Below, piece after piece: positions 1-6,826 of a DNA stretch of 25,044 nucleotides. Source of the stretch: Prevotellaceae bacterium UBA4361. GTDB taxonomy: Bacteria; Bacteroidota; Bacteroidia; Bacteroidales; Bacteroidaceae. The first letter of the stretch is position 1. Every line of letters starts with the position of its first letter. The stretch covers positions 1-25,044 of the forward strand of contig DGSN01000074.1 in the NCBI GenBank assembly GCA_002393575.1, read 5' to 3'. Both the position numbers and the translations under genes were made by a program. The notes under the pieces are model-generated. The model ran no database searches. It was given only the letters and a program-made list of their open reading frames with translations, and was not told the DNA's origin.

Positions 1-571
1 CAGCCGTGTCATCAGCATCAATGTTCTGAAGAGTTTCACATTGTTCAATGAATTGCTTAAAGGTTCCTTGTTTAACTTCAACATAGTGGTCGATGATACT
101 CATTATGTCCTCAGCAATATTATATACCTTGTCACCAACTTGGATTTTAAGATAATTTTCATTAAACCAGTAACGCTGTGTTTCAAGATTTCGCATTATT
201 GGAGGCATTCCTGTTTGAGTTGGGAAGAACTTAAAAAATTCCTCGTTCATACGTGAGTTTAAAGCATGGTTTTGTAACTTTGCCCCAAATGGTAATTCTC
301 GTTGTCTTTTGAAAAGAGCCGAGAATTGAGCGCCCTCGTAATCTGAGTAATTTCCTGTTTCGTCAAAATTATTAGCTAAATAATCCTCTATTATTACATA
401 GATGGCATAGAGATTAGCAAAACTTCCTCTTGCTTTTGCCCCTTTATTAGCGGACTTTGTTTTATGTACGAGATATTGAAGGATATGGCTAAGAGAGAAC
501 AACTCTCTTGCATCCTTTCCATATTTAACACGAATGTACTCTTTTATATAAGCTTCAAATGTTGATTCCAT
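1..571 (-). CDS. Putative type II restriction endonuclease, C-terminus beyond window
   Basis: An open frame of 190 codons starts at the ATG at 571-569 and runs off the left edge, so the C-terminus is not visible. The N-terminus reads MESTFEAYIKEYIRVKYG. I see no obvious PD-(D/E)XK motif and do not recognise the family from sequence. The call rests on context: the start overlaps the end of the adenine methyltransferase gene by 17 bp, giving the order regulator-methyltransferase-this gene, a common type II restriction-modification layout. If the methyltransferase targets ATGCAT, this enzyme should cut the same site. The visible part is lysine- and aromatic-rich and AT-rich like its two partners. 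It could instead be an unrelated protein translationally coupled to the methyltransferase. Confidence 0.6.
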   Translation of the reverse strand, partial: MESTFEAYIKEYIRVKYGKDARELFSLSHILQYLVHKTKSANKGAKARGSFANLYAIYVIIEDYLANNFDETGNYSDYEGAQFSALFKRQRELPFGAKLQNHALNSRMNEEFFKFFPTQTGMPPIMRNLETQRYWFNENYLKIQVGDKVYNIAEDIMSIIDHYVEVKQGTFKQFIEQCETLQNIDADDTA

Positions 572-1451
572 TATATTCAAAATTTATGATTGTTTGTTCT
601 TTGGGGACTTTATGTTCATAAGTTTTTTTTTCTCTTTCAAGTATTTCACCTTTATACTCTGTTGCTATGCCCAAACGGCGTAAACCAATTTTGAGATAAT
701 CTTCTTGAATCTCAATTCCGATAAAACGTCGATTCAACTTTTGCGCAACGAAACAAGTAGTAAAAGTGCCACAGAATGGGTCTAAAACAGTATCTCCAGG
801 ATTACTGCTTGCTTTAATTATGCGTTCAAGGAGTGCAATGGGTTTTTGGGTGGGATGATTCTCGTACTCCTCCATTCTATACCTAACGCGAGCAAAGTCC
901 CATACATTGCCAGGAACCTTTTCTGTTTTATATGGTTGTGGTGGATTTTTACGATAATCAATCAATTTTCGTTTTGAACCAGTTTTTGCTTCAACAAGAA
1001 TCTCATCGGAATTGAATGTGTAGTTATTCTTGTTCTTTACACAAAATAAAATTGGTTCATACATTGATCCAAAATAATTCTTTGCTTGAACACCAGAACT
1101 ATCATACGACCACACAATTCGAGAAAGAATAGTCATCTTATCGCGAACATACAAATCAAAATAAGGCATGAATTGAGTTGATGTCATTAAATAAATAGAA
1201 CCATTAGGCTTAACCTTTTTAATGCACAAGTCAATCCATTGATAACACCAGTCAAGGTAATCTTTATCAGTTTTCCATTTATCTTTCCGCCCAGCAAAGT
1301 TTTTCCCTATGTTGTAAGGTGGATCTACAAACAATAGGTCAACAGATTCATCCGAAATTTGCTGAAGAACTTCAAGTGCATCACCATGGAATATACGACC
1401 ATTTTCATTTGAAAATTCTTCTATATTATTTTCATGCTGCATATCGTCCAT
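555..1451 (-). CDS. Beta-class N6-adenine DNA methyltransferase, YhdJ-like, predicted ATGCAT specificity
   Basis: This 298-residue enzyme should transfer a methyl group from S-adenosylmethionine to adenine N6 in DNA. Motif IV DPPY lies at residues 43-46, followed by NIGKNF. Near the C-terminus are HPTQKP and motif I DPFCGTFTT. Motif IV before motif I is the beta-class order, and DPPY rather than SPPY indicates adenine. Central blocks such as IVWSYDSSGVQAK, ILVEAKTGS, DYRKNPPQPY and VPGNVWDF match E. coli YhdJ (M.EcoKII) as I remember it, which methylates ATGCAT. YhdJ is a solitary enzyme, but here the gene lies between a small HTH regulator (11-bp gap) and a probable endonuclease (17-bp overlap), so it is likely the protecting half of a restriction-modification system. 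The enzyme class is secure; the target site is inferred. Confidence 0.93.
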   Translation of the reverse strand: MDDMQHENNIEEFSNENGRIFHGDALEVLQQISDESVDLLFVDPPYNIGKNFAGRKDKWKTDKDYLDWCYQWIDLCIKKVKPNGSIYLMTSTQFMPYFDLYVRDKMTILSRIVWSYDSSGVQAKNYFGSMYEPILFCVKNKNNYTFNSDEILVEAKTGSKRKLIDYRKNPPQPYKTEKVPGNVWDFARVRYRMEEYENHPTQKPIALLERIIKASSNPGDTVLDPFCGTFTTCFVAQKLNRRFIGIEIQEDYLKIGLRRLGIATEYKGEILEREKKTYEHKVPKEQTIINFEYNGINI

Positions 1452-1462
1452 TTATCAATATT

Positions 1463-1672
1463 TTAATCTTGAATGTTAGAAGGAGTAAGTAAATCCCTTG
1501 TATCAACATTTAAGAGTTGTGCAATTTTTGTCAGTGTTTGCAAATCAGGCTGAGTTGTATTACTACACCATTTACTGACTGTACAAGTTGACTTCCCTAA
1601 TTGGTCAGCCAACCATTTACCACTCTTCTCTTTTTCAACGAGGACTACTTTTAAGCGATTTATCTTAGCCAT
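1463..1672 (-). CDS. Small XRE-family HTH regulator, probable controller of the restriction-modification genes
   Basis: This 69-residue protein is a single helix-turn-helix domain. The segment WLADQLGKSTCTVSKWCSN gives the two DNA-contacting helices, and PDLQTLTKIAQLLNVD gives the following helices typical of XRE/Cro folds. It is the first gene of the minus-strand operon, 11 bp before the methyltransferase. Small HTH proteins in this position are often controller (C) proteins that time methyltransferase and endonuclease expression. Upstream there is a Bacteroidetes-type promoter (TAACTTTG on the minus strand) and a 7-bp inverted repeat that could be its binding site. The controller role is inferred from size and position. 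Confidence 0.85.
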   Translation of the reverse strand: MAKINRLKVVLVEKEKSGKWLADQLGKSTCTVSKWCSNTTQPDLQTLTKIAQLLNVDTRDLLTPSNIQD

Positions 1673-1699
1673 AGTTCTTGAATAAATTTAATTTGGACG

Positions 1700-1730
1700 C
1701 AAAGTTATATAATTTTATTGAAATACGAAC
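1700..1730 (-). promoter_or_regulatory. Bacteroidetes-type promoter of the restriction-modification operon
   Basis: On the minus strand, TAACTTTG (1707-1700) matches the -7 consensus TAnnTTTG and lies 27 bp before the regulator start codon. The -33 element, at about 1730-1727 (GTTC), is a poor match to TTTG, which could suit an activator-dependent or repressible promoter. Confidence 0.55.
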
Positions 1731-1757
1731 ATAAGTATGATGAAAACTGTTGTTCGT
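1725..1757. promoter_or_regulatory. Candidate operator: ACGAACA dyad
   Basis: ACGAACA at 1725-1731 and its exact reverse complement TGTTCGT at 1751-1757 form a dyad whose centres are 26 bp apart. The left arm overlaps the -33 region of the minus-strand promoter. A third copy, ACGAACA, lies at 1807-1813. Repeated short boxes next to an HTH controller gene resemble C-box operators, but binding is inferred only from arrangement. Confidence 0.4.
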
Positions 1758-2230
1758 TCACGATTTTTATGTTATCTGACAATCATAAATGCCAAATTTG
1801 AAGATGACGAACATCATTATAAATGTCATTATGAACTATCCTACAACCAATATGTTTTCACTAGAACGTAATCTCCAAATGCCAGAATCGGAAAGTTGCC
1901 GTTCTTTTCCACGTTAAGATTTGTTAAGTAGATATTTTCATTTTCGGATTTCTCAAATTTTTGTTTCCAGTTTGTTTCTTGTGCCTATTTTACAAATAAA
2001 ACTATACTGCGTTTCAGTTACTTACGAGAGATTAACAGGATTTGAAGAAAAAGATAACGATATTAAATATACTTGTAATTATACGATGAGGGGGTGGTTG
2101 CAAACAACCACCCCCTCGTCTTGCATATCCTTGTTGTATTGGAGAATAAACTCTAATAAATCATCGTTATCTTCTTCTTCACATCCTGTTCCTTGTTGTC
2201 TTAATCATTGTCATAGTCCTTAATTAGAAT
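1758..2230. other. Gene-free AT-rich stretch between the restriction-modification module and the MITE
   Basis: I see no supportable gene here. The stretch holds a third ACGAACA box (1807-1813) and a strong hairpin (2085-2120). The open frames present lack a convincing start and any family resemblance. It probably consists of decayed sequence at the edge of an acquired module. Confidence 0.5.
2085..2120. other. Long GC-rich hairpin, possible bidirectional terminator
   Basis: A perfect 13-bp stem (arms 2088-2100 and 2105-2117, left arm GAGGGGGTGGTTG) closes a 4-nt loop, and further pairs extend it to 2085-2120. It stands out in an AT-rich surrounding. There is no clean T-run on either side, so a terminator role is uncertain. 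It lies between minus-strand genes on the left and plus-strand sequence on the right. Confidence 0.5.
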
Positions 2231-2486
2231 CACTAGTGTCCACTAAAAATAATTAACACTTCAAAAAGTAACAAATTGAAAGAATGTTTAGAACAATTCT
2301 CAATTAAGATACTTGGATTTTAGTAATATGCCTCTAATCAACTCCGTCATATTTGCCGAAAGTTTCAAATTGTAAGTTTGGTGTATAGTTACTCATTTCA
2401 AAAGTAGGGAGTGCTATTTGGTTCCAGAAATGTAGTGTAAATAGGCTATTCAGAGAAATGTTAACGGATTTTAGTGGACAGTAGTG
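2231..2486. mobile_element. MITE-like element or IS remnant with about 32-bp terminal inverted repeats
   Basis: The left end (2231-2262) and the inverted right end (2486-2455) share CACTA, one mismatch, then TGTCCACTAAAA exactly. After a variable 4-bp block they share TTAACA and a further partial match. The 256 bp between the outer ends has no room for a transposase and no convincing gene. This is the structure expected of a miniature inverted-repeat element mobilised by an IS transposase elsewhere in the genome. I find no clear target-site duplication. The right end abuts and partly encodes the start of the winged-helix remnant at 2474-2692, so the insertion appears to have replaced or broken a gene. 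Confidence 0.7.
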
Positions 2487-2692
2487 GTCTCGTAAATGTA
2501 ATCAGGGAAGGTACTTACACACTTTCAGCTCTTCTTAGATTATTACATTTAAAGGGAAAAAGAAATTTCTTAACAAACTACCTAAATCCTGCTATTGAAG
2601 GAGGCTATGTCCTTCGTGCTTATCCCGATAAGCCGAACCATCCTAACCAGCGTTATTACCTGTCCGAAAAGGGATTGAAGCTTGTAAAATGA
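2474..2692 (+). pseudogene. Remnant of a winged-helix C-terminal domain (Fic or AlbA_2 ATPase type)
   Basis: The frame encodes about 68 residues of recognisable sequence after the MITE end. RNFLTNYLNPAIEGGY, PDKPNHPNQRYYL and SEKGLKLV resemble the winged-helix tail of Bacteroidales Fic proteins and AlbA_2/RecG-like ATP-binding regulators, where it follows a much larger domain. The upstream part of the gene is missing. The first four codons come from the MITE right terminal repeat, and the only usable start is a GTG inside that repeat. This is best read as a 3' fragment left after insertion and deletion. Expression as a small winged-helix protein cannot be excluded. Confidence 0.65.
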
Positions 2693-2801
2693 AGTTGCAA
2701 AACGACATGCTTATCTTAATAGTTGATGGATGAGTTCATTAGGAGATAGAATTCTTTCTATTTCCTTTTTTCGCGCTCTTGATGAAAGTTTTTGGGAAAA
2801 G

Positions 2802-2834
2802 ATTTTATGAAGTTGGGAGAATAATGTATATTTG
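2802..2834 (+). promoter_or_regulatory. Promoter of fumarase
   Basis: TATATTTG at 2827-2834 matches the Bacteroidetes -7 box TAnnTTTG exactly and lies 46 bp before the fumarase ATG. The upstream -33 element is weak; a T-rich ATTTTATG lies at 2802-2809. Confidence 0.65.
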
Positions 2835-2880
2835 CAACTTAATACCGAAAACAAATTATTACTAATTCTAAATTGATATT

Positions 2881-4539
2881 ATGGCAAAGACACCAGAATT
2901 TAAGTATGCTCCTATGTTTCAGATGGGACAGGACAAGACGGAATACCGACTGCTGACTAAAGAGGGTATCTCTGTCGGCGAATTTGAAGGAAAAGAAATC
3001 GTGAAGGTCTCTCCAGAGGCTTTGACGCTGTTGGCTCAGCAAGCTTTCCACGATGTGGAGTTCATGCTGCGCCGTGAGCATAACCTGCAGGTGGCTAAGA
3101 TTCTGCGCGACCCTGAGGCTACGGAGAACGACAAGTATGTGGCTCTTCAGTTCTTGCGCAATGCTGAGACTGCTGCCAAGGGCGTTCTTCCTTTCTGCCA
3201 GGACACGGGTACGGCTATCATCCACGGCGAAAAGGGTCAGCAGGTGTGGACGGGCTTTGAGGACGAAGAGGCGTTGTCGAAAGGTGTGTTCAACACTTTC
3301 ACGCAGGACAACCTCCGCTACTCGCAGAATGCTCCATTGAATATGTACGACGAGGTGAACACGAAGTGTAACCTCCCTGCTCAGATTGATATTGAGGCTA
3401 CGGAAGGTGCTGAATACCGCTTCGTGATGGTGGCGAAGGGTGGTGGTTCGGCTAACAAGACTTACTTCTACCCAATGACTAAGGCTACCATTCAGAACGA
3501 GGGTACTCTGCTTCCATTCTTGGTGGAGAAGATGAAGAGTCTCGGCACGGCGGCTTGTCCTCCTTACCACATCGCTTTCGTGATTGGTGGTACGAGCGCT
3601 GAGAAGAACCTCCTGACGGTGAAGCTCGCTTCTATCAAGTACTATGACTCGCTGCCAACGACGGGCGACGAGACGGGACGTGCGTTCCGCGACGTGGATT
3701 TGGAACAGAAGCTGCTGAAGGAGGCCTACAAGATTGGTCTTGGTGCACAGTTCGGTGGCAAGTATTTGGCTCATGACATCCGTGTGATTCGTCTGCCTCG
3801 TCATGGTGCAAGTTGTCCTATAGGTATGGGTGTTTCCTGCTCTGCCGACCGCAATATCAAGGCAAAGATTAACAAGGATGGTGTTTGGCTCGAAGTGATG
3901 GACAGCAATCCTTCGGAACTGATTCCTGAAGAGTACCGTCGTCCAGGCGAAGGTGGCAAGGGCATCGAGATTGACCTGAACCAGGGTATTGACGCTGTTC
4001 GCAAGGAACTGAGCAAGTATCCTGTTTCTACTCGTGTGAACCTGAAGGGTACTATAATCGTGGCTCGTGACATCGCTCATGCGAAGCTGAAGGCTCGATT
4101 GGATGCTGGTGAGGGAATGCCACAGTATTTCAAGGACTATCCTATTCTCTATGCGGGTCCTGCCAAGACTCCAGAGGGCTATCCTTGTGGTTCGATGGGA
4201 CCTACCACTGCGAACCGCATGGACCCATACGTGGATGAGTTCCAGGACAATGGTGCTTCGCTCGTGATGATTGCTAAGGGTAACCGCACGCAGCAGGTGA
4301 CTGACGCATGCCAGAAGCATGGTGGTTTCTACCTCGGCACTATCGGTGGTGTAGCTGCAGTGCTCTCGCAGTCGAGCATCAAGAGCATCGAATGTGTGGA
4401 ATATCCTGAACTCGGTATGGAGGCTATCTGGAAGATTGAAGTGGAGGACTTCCCTGCTTTCATCCTCGTGGATGACAAGGGCAACGACTTCTTCAAGCAG
4501 CTGAAACCTTGTGCCGGTTGCACGATTCTGCCGGATTAG
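2881..4539 (+). CDS. fumB: Class I (iron-sulfur) fumarate hydratase
   Basis: This 552-residue enzyme interconverts fumarate and malate in the cytoplasm; in Bacteroidales it is expected to work in the reductive branch leading to succinate. The length and order match FumA/FumB-type class I fumarases. The three cysteines expected to bind the catalytic [4Fe-4S] cluster are visible as PFCQDTG (C106), AACPPYH (C226) and ASCPIGMG (C312), close to the family positions. The C-terminal region contains GPTTANRMDPYVDEF and a GGxxA-rich swivel domain. The protein ends KPCAGCTILPD. It has its own promoter at 2827. Cluster supply probably depends on the SUF genes at 15549-20461. The product name is firm; the fumA/fumB symbol choice is conventional. 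Confidence 0.97.
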   Translation: MAKTPEFKYAPMFQMGQDKTEYRLLTKEGISVGEFEGKEIVKVSPEALTLLAQQAFHDVEFMLRREHNLQVAKILRDPEATENDKYVALQFLRNAETAAKGVLPFCQDTGTAIIHGEKGQQVWTGFEDEEALSKGVFNTFTQDNLRYSQNAPLNMYDEVNTKCNLPAQIDIEATEGAEYRFVMVAKGGGSANKTYFYPMTKATIQNEGTLLPFLVEKMKSLGTAACPPYHIAFVIGGTSAEKNLLTVKLASIKYYDSLPTTGDETGRAFRDVDLEQKLLKEAYKIGLGAQFGGKYLAHDIRVIRLPRHGASCPIGMGVSCSADRNIKAKINKDGVWLEVMDSNPSELIPEEYRRPGEGGKGIEIDLNQGIDAVRKELSKYPVSTRVNLKGTIIVARDIAHAKLKARLDAGEGMPQYFKDYPILYAGPAKTPEGYPCGSMGPTTANRMDPYVDEFQDNGASLVMIAKGNRTQQVTDACQKHGGFYLGTIGGVAAVLSQSSIKSIECVEYPELGMEAIWKIEVEDFPAFILVDDKGNDFFKQLKPCAGCTILPD

Positions 4540-4543
4540 GAAC

Positions 4544-4687
4544 GTGAAGCGTGAAGTGTGAAGCGATTGAACGTGAAGCGTGAAGTGTGAAGCGTGAAGC
4601 GATTGTACGTGAAGCGTGGAGCGTGGAGTGTGAAGCGATTGTACGTGAGGCGTGAAGCGTGGAGTGTGAAGCGATATGACGTGAGGT
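4544..4687 (+). repeat. Tandem array of 36-bp units built from heptamers
   Basis: After the fumarase stop come repeated 7-mers of the type GTGAAGC, GTGAAGT or GTGGAGC. Groups of four heptamers plus an 8-bp spacer GATTGTAC make 36-bp units starting at 4571, 4607 and 4643, preceded by a 29-bp unit at 4542 that lacks one heptamer. The array ends with a partial unit at about 4681-4687, 26 bp before the four-helix-bundle gene. Positions 4571-4603 are repeated exactly in inverse orientation at 5125-5157. Confidence 0.95.
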
Positions 4688-4712
4688 GATTAACAAAAAT
4701 GGTTCATCCTAT

Positions 4713-5114
4713 ATGAAGCTGGAATTATTTGCTTTTGAGAAGTTGAAGGCATATAAATATGCGAGGGCTTTAGTAAGGAGCGTTTATAAACTTTTGCGAA
4801 AACTTCCTTATGATGAAAAAGATGCACTACGTAACCAACTGCAAAGGGCTGTGATTTCGGTTCCCTCAAATATCGCAGAGGGTATGGGTCGTAAGACGAT
4901 TAAAGCTAAACTACAGTTCATTGAATATTCATACAGTTCACTGATGGAAGTGCTTTGCCAACTTCAGCTTGCCAATGATTTGGGCTATATTTCTGAGGAT
5001 GAGTTAAACGACGAACGACTACACATTCAAGACACTGCGCGCATTATCTCTGGATTATATTCGTATTTAGAAACAAAAGAAAAAAAACAAAAAAGAAGTG
5101 AAGACAAAGTGTGA
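4713..5114 (+). CDS. Four-helix-bundle protein, 23S rRNA intervening-sequence (IVP/S23) family
   Basis: The 133-residue product reads as a compact all-helical protein. FEKLKAYKYARALVRSVYKL opens helix 1, and RNQLQRAVISVPSNIAEGMG is the signature of the TIGR02436/S23 family, followed by a helix containing FIEYSYSSLMEVLCQL. The lysine-rich tail (KEKKQKRSEDK) could bind nucleic acid. Family members are encoded in intervening sequences of some bacterial 23S rRNA genes and elsewhere as stand-alone genes; the biochemical role is unknown. I chose the ATG at 4713 because it begins at the conserved helix; a GTG at 4686 would add nine residues. The gene lies between fumarase and frr and is enclosed by an exact 33-bp inverted repeat, suggesting it arrived as a unit. 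Confidence 0.9.
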   Translation: MKLELFAFEKLKAYKYARALVRSVYKLLRKLPYDEKDALRNQLQRAVISVPSNIAEGMGRKTIKAKLQFIEYSYSSLMEVLCQLQLANDLGYISEDELNDERLHIQDTARIISGLYSYLETKEKKQKRSEDKV

Positions 5115-5124
5115 CGGAGGCTCT

Positions 5125-5157
5125 ATCGCTTCACGCTTCACACTTCACGCTTCACGT
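5125..5157 (-). repeat. Inverted copy of the 36-bp array unit (33-bp perfect match)
   Basis: This segment, starting ATCGCTTCACG and ending CTTCACGT, is the exact reverse complement of 4571-4603 over 33 bases. It lies 10 bp after the four-helix-bundle stop codon and 11 bp before frr. Together the two copies could form a hairpin that loops out the whole 520-bp gene segment. Confidence 0.95.
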
Positions 5158-5168
5158 AAGTTAATAAT

Positions 5169-5729
5169 ATGGAAGACGTAAAAGAATTATTGAATGCAGC
5201 TGAAGAAGACATGGAGATGGCTGCCATGCATCTGGAAGAAAGTCTCAGCCGCATCCGTGCAGGAAAGGCCAATGTACACATCCTCGACGGAATTCGTGTT
5301 GATAGCTACGGAACGATGGTTCCGCTGTCGGGCGTGGCTACCGTGATGGTGCCAGACCCACGCAGCATCACCATCAAGCCTTGGGACAAGTCGATGTTCA
5401 AGGTGATTGAAAAAGCTATCATCGACTCACCTGTTGGTATCATGCCTGAGAACAACGGTGAAGTAATCCGTTTGGGCATCCCTGCTTTGACGGAGGAACG
5501 TCGTAAGGAACTCACCAAGCAGTGCTCGAAGGAGACGGAAACAGCCAAGATTTCTGTTCGCAACGCACGACGTGAGTGCATCGAGAAGCTGAAGAAGAGC
5601 GTGAAGAATGGTGTGCCAGAGGACGTGGAGAAGGATGCAGAGGAATCTGTTCAGAAAATCCACGACAAGTACATCAAGAAGCTCGATGCTATGCTCGAAG
5701 CTAAGAACAAGGAAATCATGACGGTATAA
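5169..5729 (+). CDS. frr: Ribosome recycling factor
   Basis: The 186-residue protein matches the usual RRF length of about 185. With EF-G it splits post-termination ribosomes into subunits. Characteristic blocks are LSRIRAGKANVHILDGIRVD near the N-terminus, VPDPRSITIKPWD in the small domain, and LTEERRKELTK with KISVRNARRE in the triple-helix domain. The ATG at 5169 gives the standard start. The gene follows the inverted heptamer repeat by 11 bp and precedes rsgA, another ribosome-related factor. Confidence 0.97.
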   Translation: MEDVKELLNAAEEDMEMAAMHLEESLSRIRAGKANVHILDGIRVDSYGTMVPLSGVATVMVPDPRSITIKPWDKSMFKVIEKAIIDSPVGIMPENNGEVIRLGIPALTEERRKELTKQCSKETETAKISVRNARRECIEKLKKSVKNGVPEDVEKDAEESVQKIHDKYIKKLDAMLEAKNKEIMTV

Positions 5730-5733
5730 ATGA

Positions 5734-5833
5734 AAAATGAAGAATGAGGAATGAAGAATAAAGAAAGGCTTCGGCAAAACCGAAGCTTACTGAGAAAATT
5801 CATTCTACATTCTACATTCTACATTCTTCATTT
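5734..5833. repeat. Facing heptamer repeats around a hairpin between frr and rsgA
   Basis: Five 7-bp units of the AGAATGA type (5734-5768) face five units of the CATTCTA type (5801-5835). AAATGAAGAATG at 5735-5746 is exactly complementary to 5822-5833. Between the arms, GCTTCGG (5768-5774) and CCGAAGC (5780-5786) close a 5-nt loop. The structure may act as a terminator or RNA end-stabiliser after frr, although no clean T-run follows. Confidence 0.8.
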
Positions 5834-5844
5834 CCCCAAGGAAC

Positions 5845-6786
5845 ATGCACGGCTTAGTCATTAAGAACACGGGTAGTTGGTACTCCGTGCGGGCTGATGA
5901 TGGGACGCTCTGGGAGTCGAAAGTGAAAGGCAACTTCCGACTGAAGGGTATTCGTTCCACCAATCCTGTTGCTATTGGCGACAAGGTGGATTTCACACCG
6001 CAACCCGATGGCTCGGCGCTCATCACTTCGATTGACGAGCGCACCAACTATGTGATTCGGAAGGCAACCAACCTTTCGAAGCAGTCGCATATTATTGCTG
6101 CCAATGTGGACCAGTGCTTCTTGATTGTTACACTGAAACAGCCCGAAACTGCCACTACCTTCATCGACCGCTTCTTGGCTTCTGCTGAGGCTTACCGCAT
6201 TCCTGTGGTGCTCATCTTCAATAAAATAGACTTGCTCACTGAGGAAGACGACCAGGAATTGTTGGAGGGAATGATACGGCTGTATGACACCATCGGGTAT
6301 CAGTGTCATGCTGTGTCGGCTGAAACGGGCGAAGGCGTAGAGACTCTGCGCGAACTGCTGAAAGATAAGGTGACGCTGCTCAGTGGAAACAGTGGAGTGG
6401 GGAAGTCCACGCTCATCAACAAACTCTTTCCCGACTTGAACCTCCGAACTGGTGAGATTTCTGATGCTTACAACACGGGCAAGCATACGACTACCTTTTC
6501 GGAAATGTATCCGATAGAGGACACGCTTGTGCCTCGCTCCTACATCATCGATACGCCAGGCATCAAGGGCTTTGGCACTTTCGACATGGAGCGCGAGGAA
6601 GTGGGGCATTACTTCAAGGAGATATTCCGATTCTCCCAGGATTGCCGTTTCAATAACTGCACACACACCCACGAGCCCAACTGTGCCGTTCGTGAAGCTG
6701 TTGAAAGGCATGACATCAGCGAAAGTCGCTATGCCTCTTATCTCTCCATGCTCGACGATAAGGACGAGGACCGATATAGGGATTAA
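5845..6786 (+). CDS. rsgA: Ribosome biogenesis GTPase RsgA
   Basis: RsgA is a ribosome-dependent GTPase that helps mature the 30S subunit. The 313-residue product shows an N-terminal OB-fold (from about MHGLVIKNTGSWYSV), then the circularly permuted GTPase order that defines the family: NKID (G4) first, P-loop GNSGVGKST at 181-189, then DTPGIKGFG (G3). The C-terminal zinc site has C267, C272, H274 and C280, whose 5-2-6 spacing matches the family. The start at 5845 gives a normal N-terminus. It follows frr after a heptamer-repeat hairpin, and both act on ribosomes. Confidence 0.97.
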   Translation: MHGLVIKNTGSWYSVRADDGTLWESKVKGNFRLKGIRSTNPVAIGDKVDFTPQPDGSALITSIDERTNYVIRKATNLSKQSHIIAANVDQCFLIVTLKQPETATTFIDRFLASAEAYRIPVVLIFNKIDLLTEEDDQELLEGMIRLYDTIGYQCHAVSAETGEGVETLRELLKDKVTLLSGNSGVGKSTLINKLFPDLNLRTGEISDAYNTGKHTTTFSEMYPIEDTLVPRSYIIDTPGIKGFGTFDMEREEVGHYFKEIFRFSQDCRFNNCTHTHEPNCAVREAVERHDISESRYASYLSMLDDKDEDRYRD

Positions 6787-6807
6787 CAGACATAGACCCT
6801 CCCCTTA

Positions 6808-6826
6808 CCCTCCCTGAGAGGGAGGG
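6808..6826 (+). terminator. Hairpin after rsgA, possible terminator
   Basis: CCCTCCCT (6808-6815), a GAG loop and AGGGAGGG (6819-6826) form an 8-bp GC-rich stem 22 bp after the rsgA stop. The following sequence GGGTAGTTAGTTTG is only moderately T-rich, so termination may be partial. Confidence 0.5.

Noticed and set aside
2079..2203. Minus-strand open frame with an acidic, protein-like segment (NDDLLEFILQYNKDMQDEG)
   Set aside because: There is an in-frame stop just upstream and no start. It might be the tail of a decayed gene, but nothing supports it as a current gene.
1921..2223. 100-codon plus-strand frame with a TTG start
   Set aside because: Composition is unlike a protein, it runs through the 2085-2120 hairpin, and it has no recognisable motif.
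2839..4320. Long open frame of 493 codons on the minus strand
   Set aside because: It is antisense to the well-conserved fumarase gene, has no family resemblance and arises from that gene's codon bias. The same applies to minus-strand frames at 13482-14783 (opposite infB), 15708-16832 (opposite sufB) and 5854-6711 (opposite rsgA).
4544..4687. CRISPR array with 36-bp spacing
   Set aside because: The 36-bp units abut with no unique spacers and consist of internal heptamers.
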